This document shows, in pieces, positions 34,540 to 48,062 of a DNA stretch of 64,000 nt. Source of the stretch: Glandiceps talaboti (Eukaryota; Hemichordata; Enteropneusta; Spengelidae); contig NC_135551.1 in assembly GCF_964340395.1 (NCBI RefSeq), forward strand, positions 6,932,963 through 6,996,962, given 5' to 3'. The translations under genes were made by a program, and so were the position numbers. How positions within the stretch are numbered: the stretch's first letter is position 1; every line of letters begins with the position of its first letter. The notes beneath the pieces are model-generated. The model ran no database searches. It was not told the DNA's origin and saw only the letters and a list, made by a program, of their open reading frames with translations.

Positions 34540-35440
34540 ATTACACATGATGTACCCCTGAATTGGAAACTTAATCTGTGTGAAATTTGAAGCTTACATA
34601 GTTAACATATTGCCTAATTATTGAGAAATAATTAGATATGAAAATTAACCATTTAGCTAATAGGTTACATCATCAAGTTGTAATTACACATGCACGTCTT
34701 TACCATCAATACATGTACTAAATTATCTGCTGTTATCTACAGAAATTGCATAATTATCGAAATGAGTATTTATGCAAATTACACATCCCAATTAAAAAGT
34801 ACATACATAACTGTATCAAACACGTAAAATATTATTTTGATTTGTTATGGTTGATTGTTGTACCATGGTTTCATGTGCCAAATTATATGGAATTTGCAGT
34901 GTGCGTTCCAAAGATATAGCTTAATTACTGTATATGTCAATATTTCAAATTACTCATTAAAAGTAAAACCTATGTCAATGGACTTATGCAAATCTTAATG
35001 GTTGACATATATACCGAATTATATGAAATTTGAAGTTTGCGTCCTTAAAAAAAGAGATGCATAATTACCGAAAATAATTAATTATTCAAATTATTCATTA
35101 ATTTAAACACTATGGTAACAGGCTTTAATATATGTCTGCTTATGTTTGCTGAATGTGTCAAATTATATGGAATTTCAAGGGTGGGTTCTTAAGTTATAGT
35201 TTAATTACTGACAAGCATTAATTATGCAAAATTACTCATTAAAAGTCAAACCCTATGCTAACAGGCTTTCATGGGTAAGTCTGCTTTGTTATGGTTGCTG
35301 AATGTGAAAATTTTATATGCATTTCAATAGTGGCTTCTTAAGTTATAGCCTAATTGCTAAAAATCATTTATTATCAAATTGCTTATTAAAAGTAGAAGCT
35401 ATGCACTTTTAAGATAAAGACTAATTGCCAAAATCATTTA
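34540..35440. repeat. Third array of the 147-bp AT-rich monomer
   Basis: Several diverged copies share 'attatgcaaattactcatta', 'gtcaaACCTATG' and 'ttaTATGGAATTT' blocks. They have the same orientation as the 28-kb array. Confidence 0.6.
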
Positions 35441-37136
35441 CCCAGAGAAAAATAACCCAACCAAAATAAAGACAACCCAATAACGCCAGATGAACATACA
35501 ATTTTCAACACCTCCCGAAAAAGATTAACAAAAGCACAGAAAAAACTTCTAGATTTGAAAAAAAAGGACCCAAATTTGTTCCTGTCAGAAAGGTGAACGT
35601 TTCATCCCTAATTAAGAATGGTAAAGGGAAATGGGATGGGCTGAATTATTCTTTGACAATATACACCTCCCCTCAAGAAAGAGACAAATGGCTTGATATG
35701 TACATCGAATCCATCCTAGACATCTAGGTTGTTGAGACTACGCATTTTTTGTAGGGTCAGGCCATGGCAAGGTCCTGGTCTGGGACAAAAAAAAAAAAAA
35801 CAAGTGTGAACGGTTTTGTCCAGGCCTGGTCCAAGACTAGCGTAAAAATGGTAGTGTGAACGCATACCTTGTCCCAGATGAAGCACTCACATGCTAACCT
35901 ATTATATATGTTGACCATGTCTAAGTGACCCATATGACCCATGAGCCTAAGATAGTCATTCGCAAACATGGCCCGCAACAAGAGGGATGAACTAGTCGTC
36001 AGAAGAAATTCAGGGGCGCATTCGATTTGCACAATCATAATCACGATTTATCGGTCACAATCATGCTTTCGCGTTTGATAAATACCAATCACAATCAAGA
36101 ATGGTAATCACAGTAATCATGCCCCGAACCGTGATTGACGTAAATAAAAGACAACATATTATCATGAGGGAATCGCGTTCGGCAAGTTAGAAATGGCGGA
36201 AAACCTGATGTAACTTAAATTTGTTAGGGCAGATTTGTAATTTGATATCATAGTAATTATTTTGACGATTTAAAACCACTTAATTAATAGGACTTGTGTG
36301 AAACAATTTTAAATGTTTACATGTATGTAACCATGATCGTGATTGAGCGTGTTATTTACAACCTCATTTCCAGAATTGACATCAGATTAATCACAATCAT
36401 GATTGTCGAGTTTGATTTCCATTTAGGGCGATGATTTCATCCAGAATACCATGGCTGGTAGTCCAAGGATAAGGTTGTCTTTGATTTGATGTCGGCAAAG
36501 TTACGAGAAAAAGCTTACGACCGCACCGCCGACCAATGTAGAAGGAAGGTGAAATACTTGAGTTAGAGATCAATACAAGCGGGTCATTGATTATAATCAC
36601 ACAGGCGAAAGCTCGGAATACCCGTCCGTTTTCGAGGAAATGTATGCATTCTTTGGTAAACGACTGGCCACAAATCGCTGTTTTTGTCCCAGACTTGATG
36701 GTGACCAATAAGCAATCTAAATACATACCAAAAGTTAATCCGAGATTAATTTGTTTACTGGGACCAGGCCATGGCCACAATTTTTCGTAGTCTGAACAAA
36801 ATCTTTGGACACGTAAACTGCAAAAAAAAAATGGTATACATTGTGGAAAAATAATATATGTTGGAGAAACGGGAGATACCATCCATATCCTCATGCAGAA
36901 CCATTTATCACTGATAAGGAGCAAAAACAAAACAGATCAAATACCAAACCACTTCAACTCAGCCAACCACTCCCCTGCTGACTCCAAAAAAGTAGGACTT
37001 GAAAAGATATGGAATAACATACTAACACGTGAAACCTTCTGGATTAATAACAAATCAACCCATACGAGAGAAGGAATAAATCTCAAACAACAGCAACTGT
37101 TCTGGTTACCATTTTGTTACCATTACTGGACATAAG
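35440..37136 (+). mobile_element. Degraded Penelope-like element with GIY-YIG remnant
   Basis: At 36845-37136 the plus strand encodes KIIYVGETG, a basic region, PNHFNSANHS and a GINLK end. This is the usual order of the GIY-YIG-type endonuclease at the C-terminus of Penelope-like retroelements. A short coding-like stretch at 35490-35725 may be an earlier part. The frames are broken, so this is a relic. Confidence 0.42.
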
Positions 37137-37576
37137 CGATAATTAGTTTGATGGATATGGCCTACTTATAGGCGGCTCAGCAAAGCATGAGTGAAACGTC
37201 TTGGCCAGAAACCTTTTACTGTTTAATCTATGTGTTCAAATGAAACTGCTTAGAAAATAAATATATCTTGACCAACTTTCAGAGTGGCAACCATATCAGG
37301 TAAATTGTAATTTTTGAACTTTAACTTTGCCGCTTCTTAGAACTAAACCGTTAGTCGCCTGATGATTGCAAGAACATAAAACAGTATATAACGACTCCTC
37401 CGTATCTTGCTTGATATTGTGCTATTTATAATACTCTATGTAAATGCATATGTTTTGAGCTCTGTTTCCTGCAACATGAAAATGTTACATATATTGAGAA
37501 TGTTCGTATATATATAATACCATAACACCACATGTTCAAATGATTTTGTAAACATATAAATTGATAAATTCCTCAC

Positions 37577-37878
37577 CTTGTCACTTCGATCCCAATTGTA
37601 TTTATCATACCTGAAAGATATAATGTACCAAGAAAAAGGGTCTCCTAGCCAGGAGTGAATCATTACGTGTTTGATATTCAGTAGTTCCGGCAATTGAAGT
37701 AATATTATATCAGACATGGCACTCCACAGTCCTGCAAACTTCCCTACAGATGTCTTGTAATTGTAGTCGACTGAACTGAGGTGGTTGACCGTCTCTTCGT
37801 AATTACTCCGCATGTAATACATATGAAATGGTGCTTCTTGCACTTTATTTGGCAATCGCTTGTTCTGAATCGTCTTTT
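37577..37878 (-). CDS. Internal exon of the mosaic gene, possibly discoidin-like
   Basis: A 302-base exon with acceptor CCTTTAG and donor GTGAGG, phase 1 to phase 0. It encodes about 100 residues. The end (VMIHSWLGDPFSWYIISFRYDKYNW) resembles the strand order of an F5/8-type (discoidin) domain, where an aromatic pair precedes a serine/phenylalanine strand and a final Trp. That likeness is weak. The exon is in phase with the ones at 48940-49239 and 33869-34004. Confidence 0.6.
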
Positions 37879-38888
37879 CTAAAGGTTTAACAGAAATTGC
37901 TCACAATTAAATACTACAGTTTCTACAAATAGCATTCTGTTTAATAAACAGTTTTGTTGTGCATGGTCCCAAGACTCAATAGCCAAGTAAATTATACTTA
38001 CTTTGGAAGGGTAAACTGGAAAAGAATGTGACATTTTGATATCTTTGCTAGTAATCAATCAAAACAAGTATTCGTTGAAGACATAGAAATCACCACGATG
38101 CCAGTTCTACAATGTCTCTGTGATGGGCAGGAATTGACTTGATTTAATAATTAACCCTGGCCAAGGGCAAGGTAAATGTCTCCAAAGATAGCTTGCACAT
38201 GATAATGTGGGGGTAGACACTTGAATGGAACGTCGACATGTTACAGTTTTTGATTTATACAGTAAATAATGATTTTAACTGCAAATATATCTGACATTCA
38301 GTGATATAAGAACCAAAAATAATGCTTGTATTTAGTTATTTTCTTTAAAAAAATCAATTGACTTGAAAGGTTCAATCCACACAGTATGCTAGGGAAAGAT
38401 GTGCTTTCAATGTGTTCTTAAAGGTTTCCAGATTTGATTTTTTTATTAGTGAATTTCTTGTGGTAAGCCATTTCAAAGTTTTGAAGTGCAGTTTGAAAAA
38501 GCACGGCTGCCATACGCCTTGTTATATATCGTTGAGCCCAACAAACCCATATTATCCGAACTGAGGGAACGTTGGGGTGTGAATGACTTGAAACGAACAG
38601 GCAACCAATATAGATCTTGAACGATGGGTGAGATATGAGCAGATTTCCTTGAACGAGTTATTATTCTAGCAGCGGTGTTCTGAGCACGTTAGAGAGGAGA
38701 GATATAATTATTAGGAAGTCCGTAGTGTAATGCATTGGCACAATCCATTTGGTTGATAACATGACATGGATTTATCTATGACTGGTCTTATTCGTTAGAT
38801 ACTAAGTCTTCCTGATAGATCGGATCCGACGAAGAAGATTATGAATGGAATTGCATGTATACTTGATGTGATGGATCAGCATAATATG

Positions 38889-39440
38889 TTTTTTAGCTCC
38901 GCTGTCAGCGAAAGCTGAAAGCGTAGCTTTAGGTATAGGTGGGTATTGAGGTATAGAGAGTAGAGTGAATCATAGGTGTCCGTCAAACTTTTATATTTTT
39001 ACTATCTACTCCATAAGTGACGGTCGGAATTCTTCGATATTTGGTGTGCATGTTCCCTGGGGGGAGGCTATTCAGATTTTTTCATGCCAAGTTGATCTGT
39101 GCCATTTTCAATTTTTTATGATTTTTTTTCATAAAATGTCATTTTCATCAACTCCTTGAAAACCTCTTATTAGATTGCTTTGATATCTGGCGTGTTGATG
39201 CGCAGGGGGTAGCTTACTCAGATTTGTTAATTTCAAGTCAGCACATCCTCATTTTTATTTTTTATGATTTTTTTTTTGTAATTTGAAAAAAAAATGAATA
39301 TGTTAATGAGCATAATGACCGACGCCATATTGGAAATCAGTCGACGAGACTTTAAGTAAACTGCCACTTTTCAAAAGACACTATTGACGTCAAACAAGCA
39401 ATGTAATATGTGCTATAGTCATAATTCTACGCATTGGGCG
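38889..39440. repeat. Dispersed repeat X, full copy
   Basis: It is about 85-90 percent similar by eye to 63545-64000: 'ggtgtccgtcaaac', 'tatttggtgtgcatgttccc', 'ccaagttgatctgtgc', 'caagtcagcac', 'cgccatattggaaatcagtcga' all recur in order. No coding capacity. Confidence 0.8.
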
Positions 39441-40324
39441 CCCAAATGACAAGCGTTTGTTCGAAACAGGGTTGTAAACTTCAAATCCAATTCTGCACCC
39501 TTCTACATTATCAGCCAATCCGCAACATCTCATTTGCATACTCTATCCTGATTCGACCAGAAGCTGAAGATGACCTCATTCGACCGAGCGATTTTCCACA
39601 GCAAGTATCTTGAGTATCAACACAGGACGTTCTTAGTACTCACTAAAATCACACTTCAGACCCACTATAAAAGTGTGATGTTTTCAGATAACATGTAACT
39701 TGTGGTTAATTCTATATTGTCGTGCAATTTGGAATGACAGTGAACCAGAATTCAGACAACTTGCGTAAGGAAGGGTATGCCAGGCATGCGGCCGCGGTTG
39801 AAGTTTAAATATGGCCGACAGTTCACATGTAAAGTTAAACGACATGAACGTGTCTTGCCTTTCCAAAATGCAAATATTTGGCAAGTAAAAATAATTAAAA
39901 TAATTACAACTTTAATTTGGCTTCAGACTTTGCATTAGGTTTTGCGTATCTTTCCCCGTTTTACATGTAAATCCGAAAAGGTTCTCTCTCATCATGTCAT
40001 CAGTGTCAGTGATCATACCGCGCGGGGTAGTCCTCGGGTGCACGAGTCTGTATTACTGACTTGACTCTAAACACCGGAGGGGGAGGGACAATTGTCAGAA
40101 TCGAGTCCCGAATTCCTCCGTATGCAAGCAGGACTACGTGCGGGGCTGCTTTGAGTACGAGCGAAGTGAGGCATGTTGAGGTACTTTGTTGAGAATTATA
40201 AATATTGCGAAATGTCAAGTACAAGGTTTAAATACAATGGAATGATGAAAAAAATGGCAGAGTCTGCTGACAGGCGCCGGTCACAAAAAACACTGTGAAT
40301 TAAAATATCAGACGATGTACATGT

Positions 40325-40860
40325 ATGTATTAATCGCCGACAATCCACCCGTATGCACGAGGGACTAACCCGGAAGCAAGTCGTTGTCAGCCATACGTTA
40401 CAGTGGTAACATCGTCCGAGAAATCGCTGCGTTCAGAGTGTCACTGTCATTATTCACAGAATTGTTGTTTTCGAGTGAAAACCCGTCTTGAATTGTATAA
40501 CTCTAACAAATGAAGACATGTCAAGTTATATTTTGAAAGTTGTATCGCTAGTTTGAGACGATTTTCTCACGTACCGAGGCTTACTTGGAAGTAGTAGGAC
40601 CTTCCAGTTCATCGGGAAGTTTAGCCAGTCCGATAATTCTTTCTGGTTTAGTTTACAACACTTTTGATCACGCAGATTTTGTTGTTGTGATGAAAAGAAA
40701 TTAAAAAAAGATCATTTCAACCATTTCGTTGTGTTTTCTTTGTGAAAGGTAACCGAACATGAACGAGTGTTACCACTGTAACGTATGGCTGAGAATGACT
40801 CTCTTCCGGGTACTTGAGATTGTCGCCGTACGGAAACTAAGATGGCGATTAATACATTTC
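40325..40860. mobile_element. Possible MITE with inverted ends
   Basis: The left block 'gtattaatcgcc ... cagccatacgttacagtgg' and its reverse complement near 40745-40860 flank about 340 bp of non-coding DNA. No clear target duplication was found. Confidence 0.4.
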
Positions 40861-41389
40861 TTCCCTATATATATCTACCACAACTAGAACAAGTTGAATG
40901 TTGTTGACTTTGTAAATTTGTTAGAAAATTGAAATTCAAATTGCCTCAAAATTATTTTAGATCCCTAGTTTATTTCATTCTTCATTAAAATTTTCCAGGG
41001 TTACAGCTGTAAGACACTGGAATTACTTATAGCCAACCTCAAAATCCTCTTTTTTTCTTTTTCTTGTGTGCATTTCCCAGTCATTTTTTTCAGAGATTTT
41101 GTGCAATTTTTCATAACAGTAGATTTTTGTTATAAAATGGTGACTATGGTATAAAAGTACAATACATTACCAACTTCTGTGTAAAATGTGTTTTATAGTG
41201 AGACATCATATGAAACCACTAACCACTTTATTGCATCGCTAAAACAAAACTGCATAGTGACTTGAAGAGCTGAAGACCTGAACCACTTCTACATGTCACC
41301 AAAATAAAAAATTAAATTTAAAAAAAAACAGCGGAGCTATTCTGACCGATAGGTCGCTTGTTTGTCAAAAGTAACACCAATATTCCGTG

Positions 41390-44300
41390 CTGTGTTTTAC
41401 AGAAGATAGATCAATTGTAAGTCTATTTCGTAACGCAGTATGTTAAATTTAGAGCGAGTGAGAATCATTTCTGTCTTCGAATCATTCAGCTGAAACTTGT
41501 TTGCTTTCATCCATGCTTTTATGTCATAGGTCAAAGTTTCAATGGAATACATGGCTGAGGAAGCATGGTCAAATGAGAAAGTCAAGTATAGATTATTATA
41601 ATCTGCAGATTGATGAAACTGTAGGTTGTGCTTGCGAATAAGTTTACCCACTGGAGATATGAATATTGTGAAAAGAAAGGGGCCCAACACAAACCCCCTG
41701 CGGTACCACTTGAGAACTACACCAGTGATACCAAGTTTAGAAAGTCTATTCAGTAGTATAGTGTGGTCGATAGAGTCAAATGCAGCTGACAGGTCCAATA
41801 AGATGAATAGAACGTATTCTTTAGACTCCATTGATACACAAATGTCATTATAAATTTAAGGACAGTTTCAGTATTGTCACAGTAATACTTCCTATACGCT
41901 GACTGTTATGGTTCTAGAAGATGGTAAGTCGTTTAATAGATAGTTATTTACTTGAGCTGCAACAATCTTCTCGAGGACTTTGGCGAGAAAGGGCAAATTA
42001 GAAACTGGTACGTAGTTCTTGAGTATGTTACAATCTAAATATGTATGGTTTGTGGAGTATTGGGGTAATAACCACAGCTTTGAAGACATCTGGTACTTCG
42101 CCATTTTCAAGAGAGAAATTTACAGTCATGGTGATAAATGGCAGCAGTGGATCAAGACAATCTTTAAGTAGTGATGTTGGAAGTGGATCGAGGCAGCATG
42201 ACTTTGCAGTCATTTCCATGATGACCTCACGAATGTACTGTGTAGTTGGTGACTTAAGAGATGACAATGTTGACGAGGTGTGAACTTCAAAGTCCGTGAA
42301 CTGAGAAGATATTACTATGGAATCAAGTTTATGACGAATGTCCTCAATCTTACTTATAAAGTATTGATTCAACAACTTCAAGAATAGAGTTATGCATTGG
42401 CAAGGAGTTTGGCTTATGGAACAGTGTAGAAAAGTGACCTCTGGTCCTTGGCATTGTCCTCAATTTGATTTATGTAGTAGTGACATTTGACTTGAGGAAT
42501 CAATTTGTTAGTGACATGGCAGTTCTCTATGAAGATCTGCTTGTGAATTTGTAATTTTGTTGACCTCCATTTCCCCTCGGCTGACCATCGAAGCTTTTGA
42601 GCACGATCAATTTCGGAAATGTACCACTTTGTATTAGGATGTATAGCAATCTGATTAAAATCCGATGTAGATGGCGGCTAATCGTTCATTGTATTTTACC
42701 TTCGTTATCTTGCCTGAATTGACCTTCTTGGTACATGTTTACATTTTTTAGCCTGATCGCCTCCTCTACATCTGAGATGGCGCCCATTCAAACGAATTTC
42801 TGCTCACTGAGCCTCGCAACCAATCAGGTTGCATCTTACTTGTCATGGGCATACATGTACGCATTGAATATCAACAACCTTCAACAAACATTGAATATCA
42901 ACATGAAGTCAAGTAATTGAACTTCTTGAGCCGAAGTACAACGACTCAGTGGACGTGGACCTACCTTTACTTCTACTACATGGCGTTGTGCACACACGCA
43001 ACCGACAACGTACGAAGTATTTCAATTGTAAAAACATTCAGTGATTGTATTGCTATATATTTACAGTAATTAAAGAATTCTTGTTTAGATGACCTCTATG
43101 CATTTCGTCTATGTACATGTTAGCTACATGTACATTGAAATGCATCCCCCCCCCCCGTAGTGTTCATGTTTATCTCAGCGAACGCCTACGCGTTTTCTGT
43201 AGTAGGCTTGAAGTATTGTACGATTCATAGAAATATTTGCCACAGTGAACAGTTGTGTTATATGAATCCAGAAAAGAGGACATTTAAGATATAATTTCTA
43301 AAAAAAGTCCTTATTGTGAAAGTTTCGGTCGCTTTGCATTGCATTCAGGATTCGCACGGTCCTGGAAAACCCTGGAATTTCAACCATCCCTATAAAACCC
43401 TGGAAAAATGCTCCCTACACCTGGAAAACGCAGGAAAATGATCGTGATCGATTAATATTGACGAACGACGGGTCTGTGCTTGAGCCACCCATTCATATAA
43501 TTTACTACACTGAGTCTCGTAAATGTGAAATGGCGAAAATATTTTCAAGGTCTTTCACCACCACAGTGAACCAAGCTGATTAAACCCAGACAGTCGACCG
43601 ATCGTTCTACAAGAAACTTTGCCCACAGACCGTGCCTATGCATAGTTGAATGGGCGCTGCAATGTTTGTTTCGATCTTGGCTATTGCTACTCCGAGTTCA
43701 GTCGTCATTTCAGCGACATAAAATTGTAACAGTCCCGGGGTAACAGTAAGTCTGTTAGCAAGTTAATCGTAATGTAGTGAATATCAAAGCTTCACCAACC
43801 ACGACTAGTAATTGTTACAAGTTTGGCGCACAAGTCGACATACTACAAGCTCACGCATGGCAATACTAGGGCCTTGGGAAGTGCAGTTCAATTTCCGGTT
43901 GTGGAAGTGCGGTTTTGACTTTCATGTCGTCGATAATAGGGAATAAACTACTTTTTTATGTTTGTCAGTACAGTAACATTCCTAAATGGTCAAGTTGAGT
44001 TGAGAAATCGCGATGTTCCGCAACATGTGGCCGTATATAAAAACATCAAGACGCAAGGGCTGAACATAATCAATTATTCATAACGCGAAATTTCGTTACG
44101 TACATGACGTTTTCATTCAAAATGTTTAAGAAAAAAATATTTTTGGTGACCATTAAATCTAGCCACATCAAAACTTACAATAATGAGGACAAACTTTAGT
44201 TTTAACTTTTTTTTCTGGATATGTCTGAACTAGACGAACGAATGCTGTGACTCAAATCTTACACGATCAGTGCACCGGCTTGATGAAACAACTACTCAGG

Positions 44301-45060
44301 ACAGAGGTTTCTCAATTTAATCTTAGCGTGCAAACGTGGTTTTGAAACGTCTTGATTAGTGGCGATTGTCTTTTAAATGTTTTGTGACATATTGTGGGAA
44401 CCTTTGTTAATTTCTTCTCATCCACATCAGACTATTAGATGTCATTCAAAAATATACTTTAGTGGTCAACAGCCCTGGAAATCAATACGAATACCCCTGG
44501 AAAGTCCAGGAATTTTGTTTTGCTTTAAGTGCATTGCATTGCGTTGCGTTGCGTACACTACAAACTGTCTTCAGTAAGATGCAACCTGATTATGTTCGAG
44601 GAGAAGCCTACTACAGAGAACGCCTACGCGTTCAAATACTGGAATTCCAATATTTGTTGATGTTTGTTGATATTCAATGCGTACATGTATGCCAATGACA
44701 AGTAAGACGCAACCTGATTGGTTGCGAGGCTCAGTGAGCAGAAATTCCTTTGAATGGGCGCCATCTCCGTTGTATAGGAGGCGATCAGGCTAAAAAATGT
44801 AACCATGTACCAAGAAGGTCAATTCAGGCAAAATAAGGAAGGTAAAATAGCAATGAACGATTAGCCGACATCTACATCGGATTTTAATCAGATTGGATGT
44901 ATAGTAACAATGCGTTTATTTACGTGTGTATACTTATTAGGAAAATGAGTTAACAACTTCGCGTAATCCCAAGAGGTGGCTTAAGGATATTCAATCTAGC
45001 ATGGACAGGTCTATGATCGGAAAGAGTCTGGTCATCAACTGGTATTTAGTTAATGATATC
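41390..45060 (-). mobile_element. Degenerate LINE (CR1/L2-like) split by a DNA transposon
   Basis: The minus strand shows reverse-transcriptase blocks in several frames: CLDPLPTSLLKDCLDPLLPFI, NYVPVSNLPFLAKVLEKIV, LLDLSAAFDSIDHTILLNRL, and a mutated catalytic box where YADD is replaced by SADY. Above 44895 the flank encodes an SDHRPVHARLN endonuclease end, so the element originally continued there. It is interrupted at 42647-44895 by an inverted-repeat element. Multiple frameshifts and a lost catalytic box make it a dead copy. Confidence 0.72.
42647..44895. mobile_element. Mutator-like non-autonomous element, long inverted repeats
   Basis: The ends start CAATCTGATTAAAATCCGATG and are imperfect inverted repeats of about 260 bp (42647-42905 and 44640-44895). 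Both flanks carry the 9-bp GATGTATAG (42638-42646 and 44896-44904). A 9-bp duplication with long inverted repeats fits the Mutator/MULE group. No transposase is encoded. The open frames in the arms are mirror copies of each other and not genes. Confidence 0.78.
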
Positions 45061-45124
45061 ACCTTTAACTATGATAATTAAGACAATCATACGGCCATGC
45101 AAATGAGTTGCCCTTACAGAAATA

Positions 45125-45475
45125 ACCTATAGGATCAATAGGATTCTATAGGATCCTATAGAAACCTATAGGCGAGTCGGTCTATAGACATTCCTGCCTA
45201 TAGGAACCTATAGGATCCTATAGACGAGTCGGCCTATAGACATTCATGCCTATAGAAACCTATAGGATCCAATAGGCGGTTTGGCCTATAGACACTCATG
45301 CCTATAGAAACCTATAGAAATGTATAGACGAGTTGACCTATAGACATTCATGCCTATAAGAACCTATAGGATCCTATAGGCGAGTCGGCCTATAGACACT
45401 CATGCCTATATAAACTTATAGAAACCTATAGGCGAGTTGACCTATAGATATTCATGCCTGTATAAGCATCGAATC
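45125..45475. repeat. CTATAGG minisatellite, about 52-bp unit
   Basis: Units read CGAGTCGG, CCTATAGACATTCATG, CCTATAGAAACCTATAGG and so on, five to six times with decay to the right. Confidence 0.9.
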
Positions 45476-47095
45476 CTGTGGACATATCTTGTCTATTGAC
45501 ATACATGCCTATAATTACCATAGACCACTTGTTCTGTGCAAGGTGTATTTGATAGTAATTCTTTCAGAGACCAGTGGGTTTGGAAGCTTAGAGTACCATG
45601 TACAGTGACATCAAAGTCAAGGAAATGCTGTGTGAATTGCAATTAGCTTGAGACAATAGTCATGAATATTCATTACCCCGTATCTCTCTAAGACAGCTTA
45701 TCCTGGTGCATTTTGGGATAGCATCATGTTTGTAGTTTTAGACAAAGCATGGACAAAAGGATACATGCATGTACGTGGTATAAGTTTGCCTAGTGAACTA
45801 GTTTTCAACAAATCAAGCAATTGTGGTGGCAGGAATGGCTTGAAGAATATAGCTAGTAGAGACCAAACGGCTGATAAATGAAGAGGACCTTGTTTTAAGA
45901 TATGTTTCCTTGTTTTGTATGGTAAGTACAGATTCCTGTTCTACAAATTTAAAAACTAGTCAATGGGCATGCACTTGTTCTATTTTCTGATTTGAGAGTT
46001 TCAAGAGTTGTTACAGTAGCTGATTCTATATCAGTATTCTTTTATTTCATGATTTGAGGGAAACAGCTTGGCTATTTTATGCCAGCATATATGTGCAATA
46101 TTGTGCTGCCTTCCAATATATGTAGTATGTTTTTTCTCTCCTATATAAACATTAACAAATACATGTATGATTCACGTACCTTATGCTTGTCATACTGATC
46201 GAGACGAGTAACTTATTTGAAATGAATGTGATTGAAAATAAAAGAAATAAAGAATGTGATGGAAAATTTTCAGTCACAAAAAGAAATGCATATGGTGATG
46301 TAAAAATACGCAAGACCAAATTGAGAAAACGTGAACTTGAAATATGTTATATTCTAATATATTTGAACATAAATTTCCATTCTGAAAACAGCTTAGAGAT
46401 ACCTAACTGTCTGGACAACTCAAACCATGGATAAATCCACCATTTTCCAGCTGTCCCTCCAGATCATCCAAAGTGAAAAAGGAATGAGTGATCACAATTT
46501 TCCAGAAGAGTTTGTCCAGTATGTACGAAGATGACAACATGAAGATATATGCTTCAATATAAAGAACGGAACTCAAAGAACATAAAAGGCACCATGACAG
46601 CTAGCAATGGAGCAACAAGCAGGCTATCACCAAGCAAATGATGACCATAGTACATAGTAACAACAGAAGATTCCAGTAATAATTTTAGGCATCGGGGAAA
46701 ATTCATTAAAATATTGGAAGAGATACCATACATGACTGTGAACCTTTACTCGTTCTACAGGACACACTAGTACTGTTAAGTAACTGCACAAAGTCAAAGA
46801 CAAGTCAACTGGAATTTACAATAACATCAAATTTCCAAGAGTTCAGCCAAGGATTATTTTTAAGCAAATCTATCTGCTATTTGACCAATTTAATACTTAT
46901 GTTCAGAGAGGTATTTGAAAACTTTGTGTTTCTTAACATACATTTTTCAGTAAATAAAAGTTTAAAAGGATGAAAGTTTGGTTTTTATTTAGTCGTAACA
47001 AAATTCTTTTTCTTGTCTCAAGAATTAATTTTCCAGAATATTCTTGGGACATTAATTCATTTTCTAAGTCTAGAAAGTGTGTAGAAATTCAATGC

Positions 47096-48062
47096 TGGCC
47101 TATAGAAACCTTTACGCTGACCTATAGACATCTGTAGGCTCATATATGTCTATAGGCTGGCCTATAGAAGCCTATAGGCTGACATATAGACATCTATAGG
47201 CTGGACTACAGAAACCTATACAAATGTAGGCTGGCCTATAGAAACATATAGGCTGACCTATAGACATCTATAGGTTGACCTATATAAACTTTTAGGCTGA
47301 CCTATAGATGTCTATAGGCTGGCCTAAAGAAACCTATAGATACCTATAGACTGGCCTATGGAAACCTATAGGCTGACCTATAGACATTTATAGGCTGGCT
47401 TATAGGAACCTATAGGCTGGCCTATAGGAACCTATAGGCTAGCCTTTAGAAACCTATAGATACCTAAAGACTGGCCTATAGAAACCTATAGGCTGACCTA
47501 TAGACATTTATTCCCGGCCTATAGAAACCTATAGGCTGGCCTATAGGAACCTATAGGCTAGCCTATAGAAACCTATAGATACGTATAGACTGGCCTATAG
47601 AAACCTATAGGCTGACCTATAGACATCTATAGGCTGGCCTATAGAAACCTATAGGCTGGCCTATAGAAACCTATAGATACCTATAGACTGGCCTATAGAA
47701 ACCTATAGGCTGGCCTATAGGAACCTATAGGCTAGCCTATAGAAACCTATAGATACCTATAGACTGGCCTATAGAAAACTATAGGCTGACCTATAGACAT
47801 CTACAGGCTGGCCTATAGAAACCTATAGGCTGGCCTATAGAGACCTATAAATACCTATAGACTGGCCTATAGAAACCTACAGGCTGACCTATAGACATAT
47901 ATAGGCTGGCCTATAGAAACCTATAGGCTTTCCTATTTTAACCTATTGGCTGGCCTATAGAAACCTATAGGTAAAACGTCCCAATTCTCTATAGGATCCT
48001 ATAGGCCAGCCTATAGGCCGGCCTATAGACATGTCTATAGGCCACCTATAGGATATTTCTAT
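47096..48062. repeat. CTATAGG minisatellite, about 22-bp unit
   Basis: About 40 units of GCCTATAGAAACCTATAGGCTG and variants with ACATCTATAGG. CCTATAGG palindromes are frequent, so single strands could fold on themselves. Confidence 0.92.

Noticed and set aside
36397-36930. 177-codon minus-strand frame with a hydrophobic start
   Set aside because: Overlaps the Penelope-like relic in antisense. No domain or splice border was convincing.
42735-44806. Two similar 60-codon frames on opposite strands
   Set aside because: They are the two arms of the Mutator-like element, not genes.
46183-46434. 83-codon frame between the CTATAGG arrays
   Set aside because: Low-complexity Lys/Asn-rich composition with no motif. 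Too weak to call a gene.
47096-48062. CRISPR-like array
   Set aside because: Units are contiguous and variable without unique spacers, so this is a eukaryotic minisatellite.
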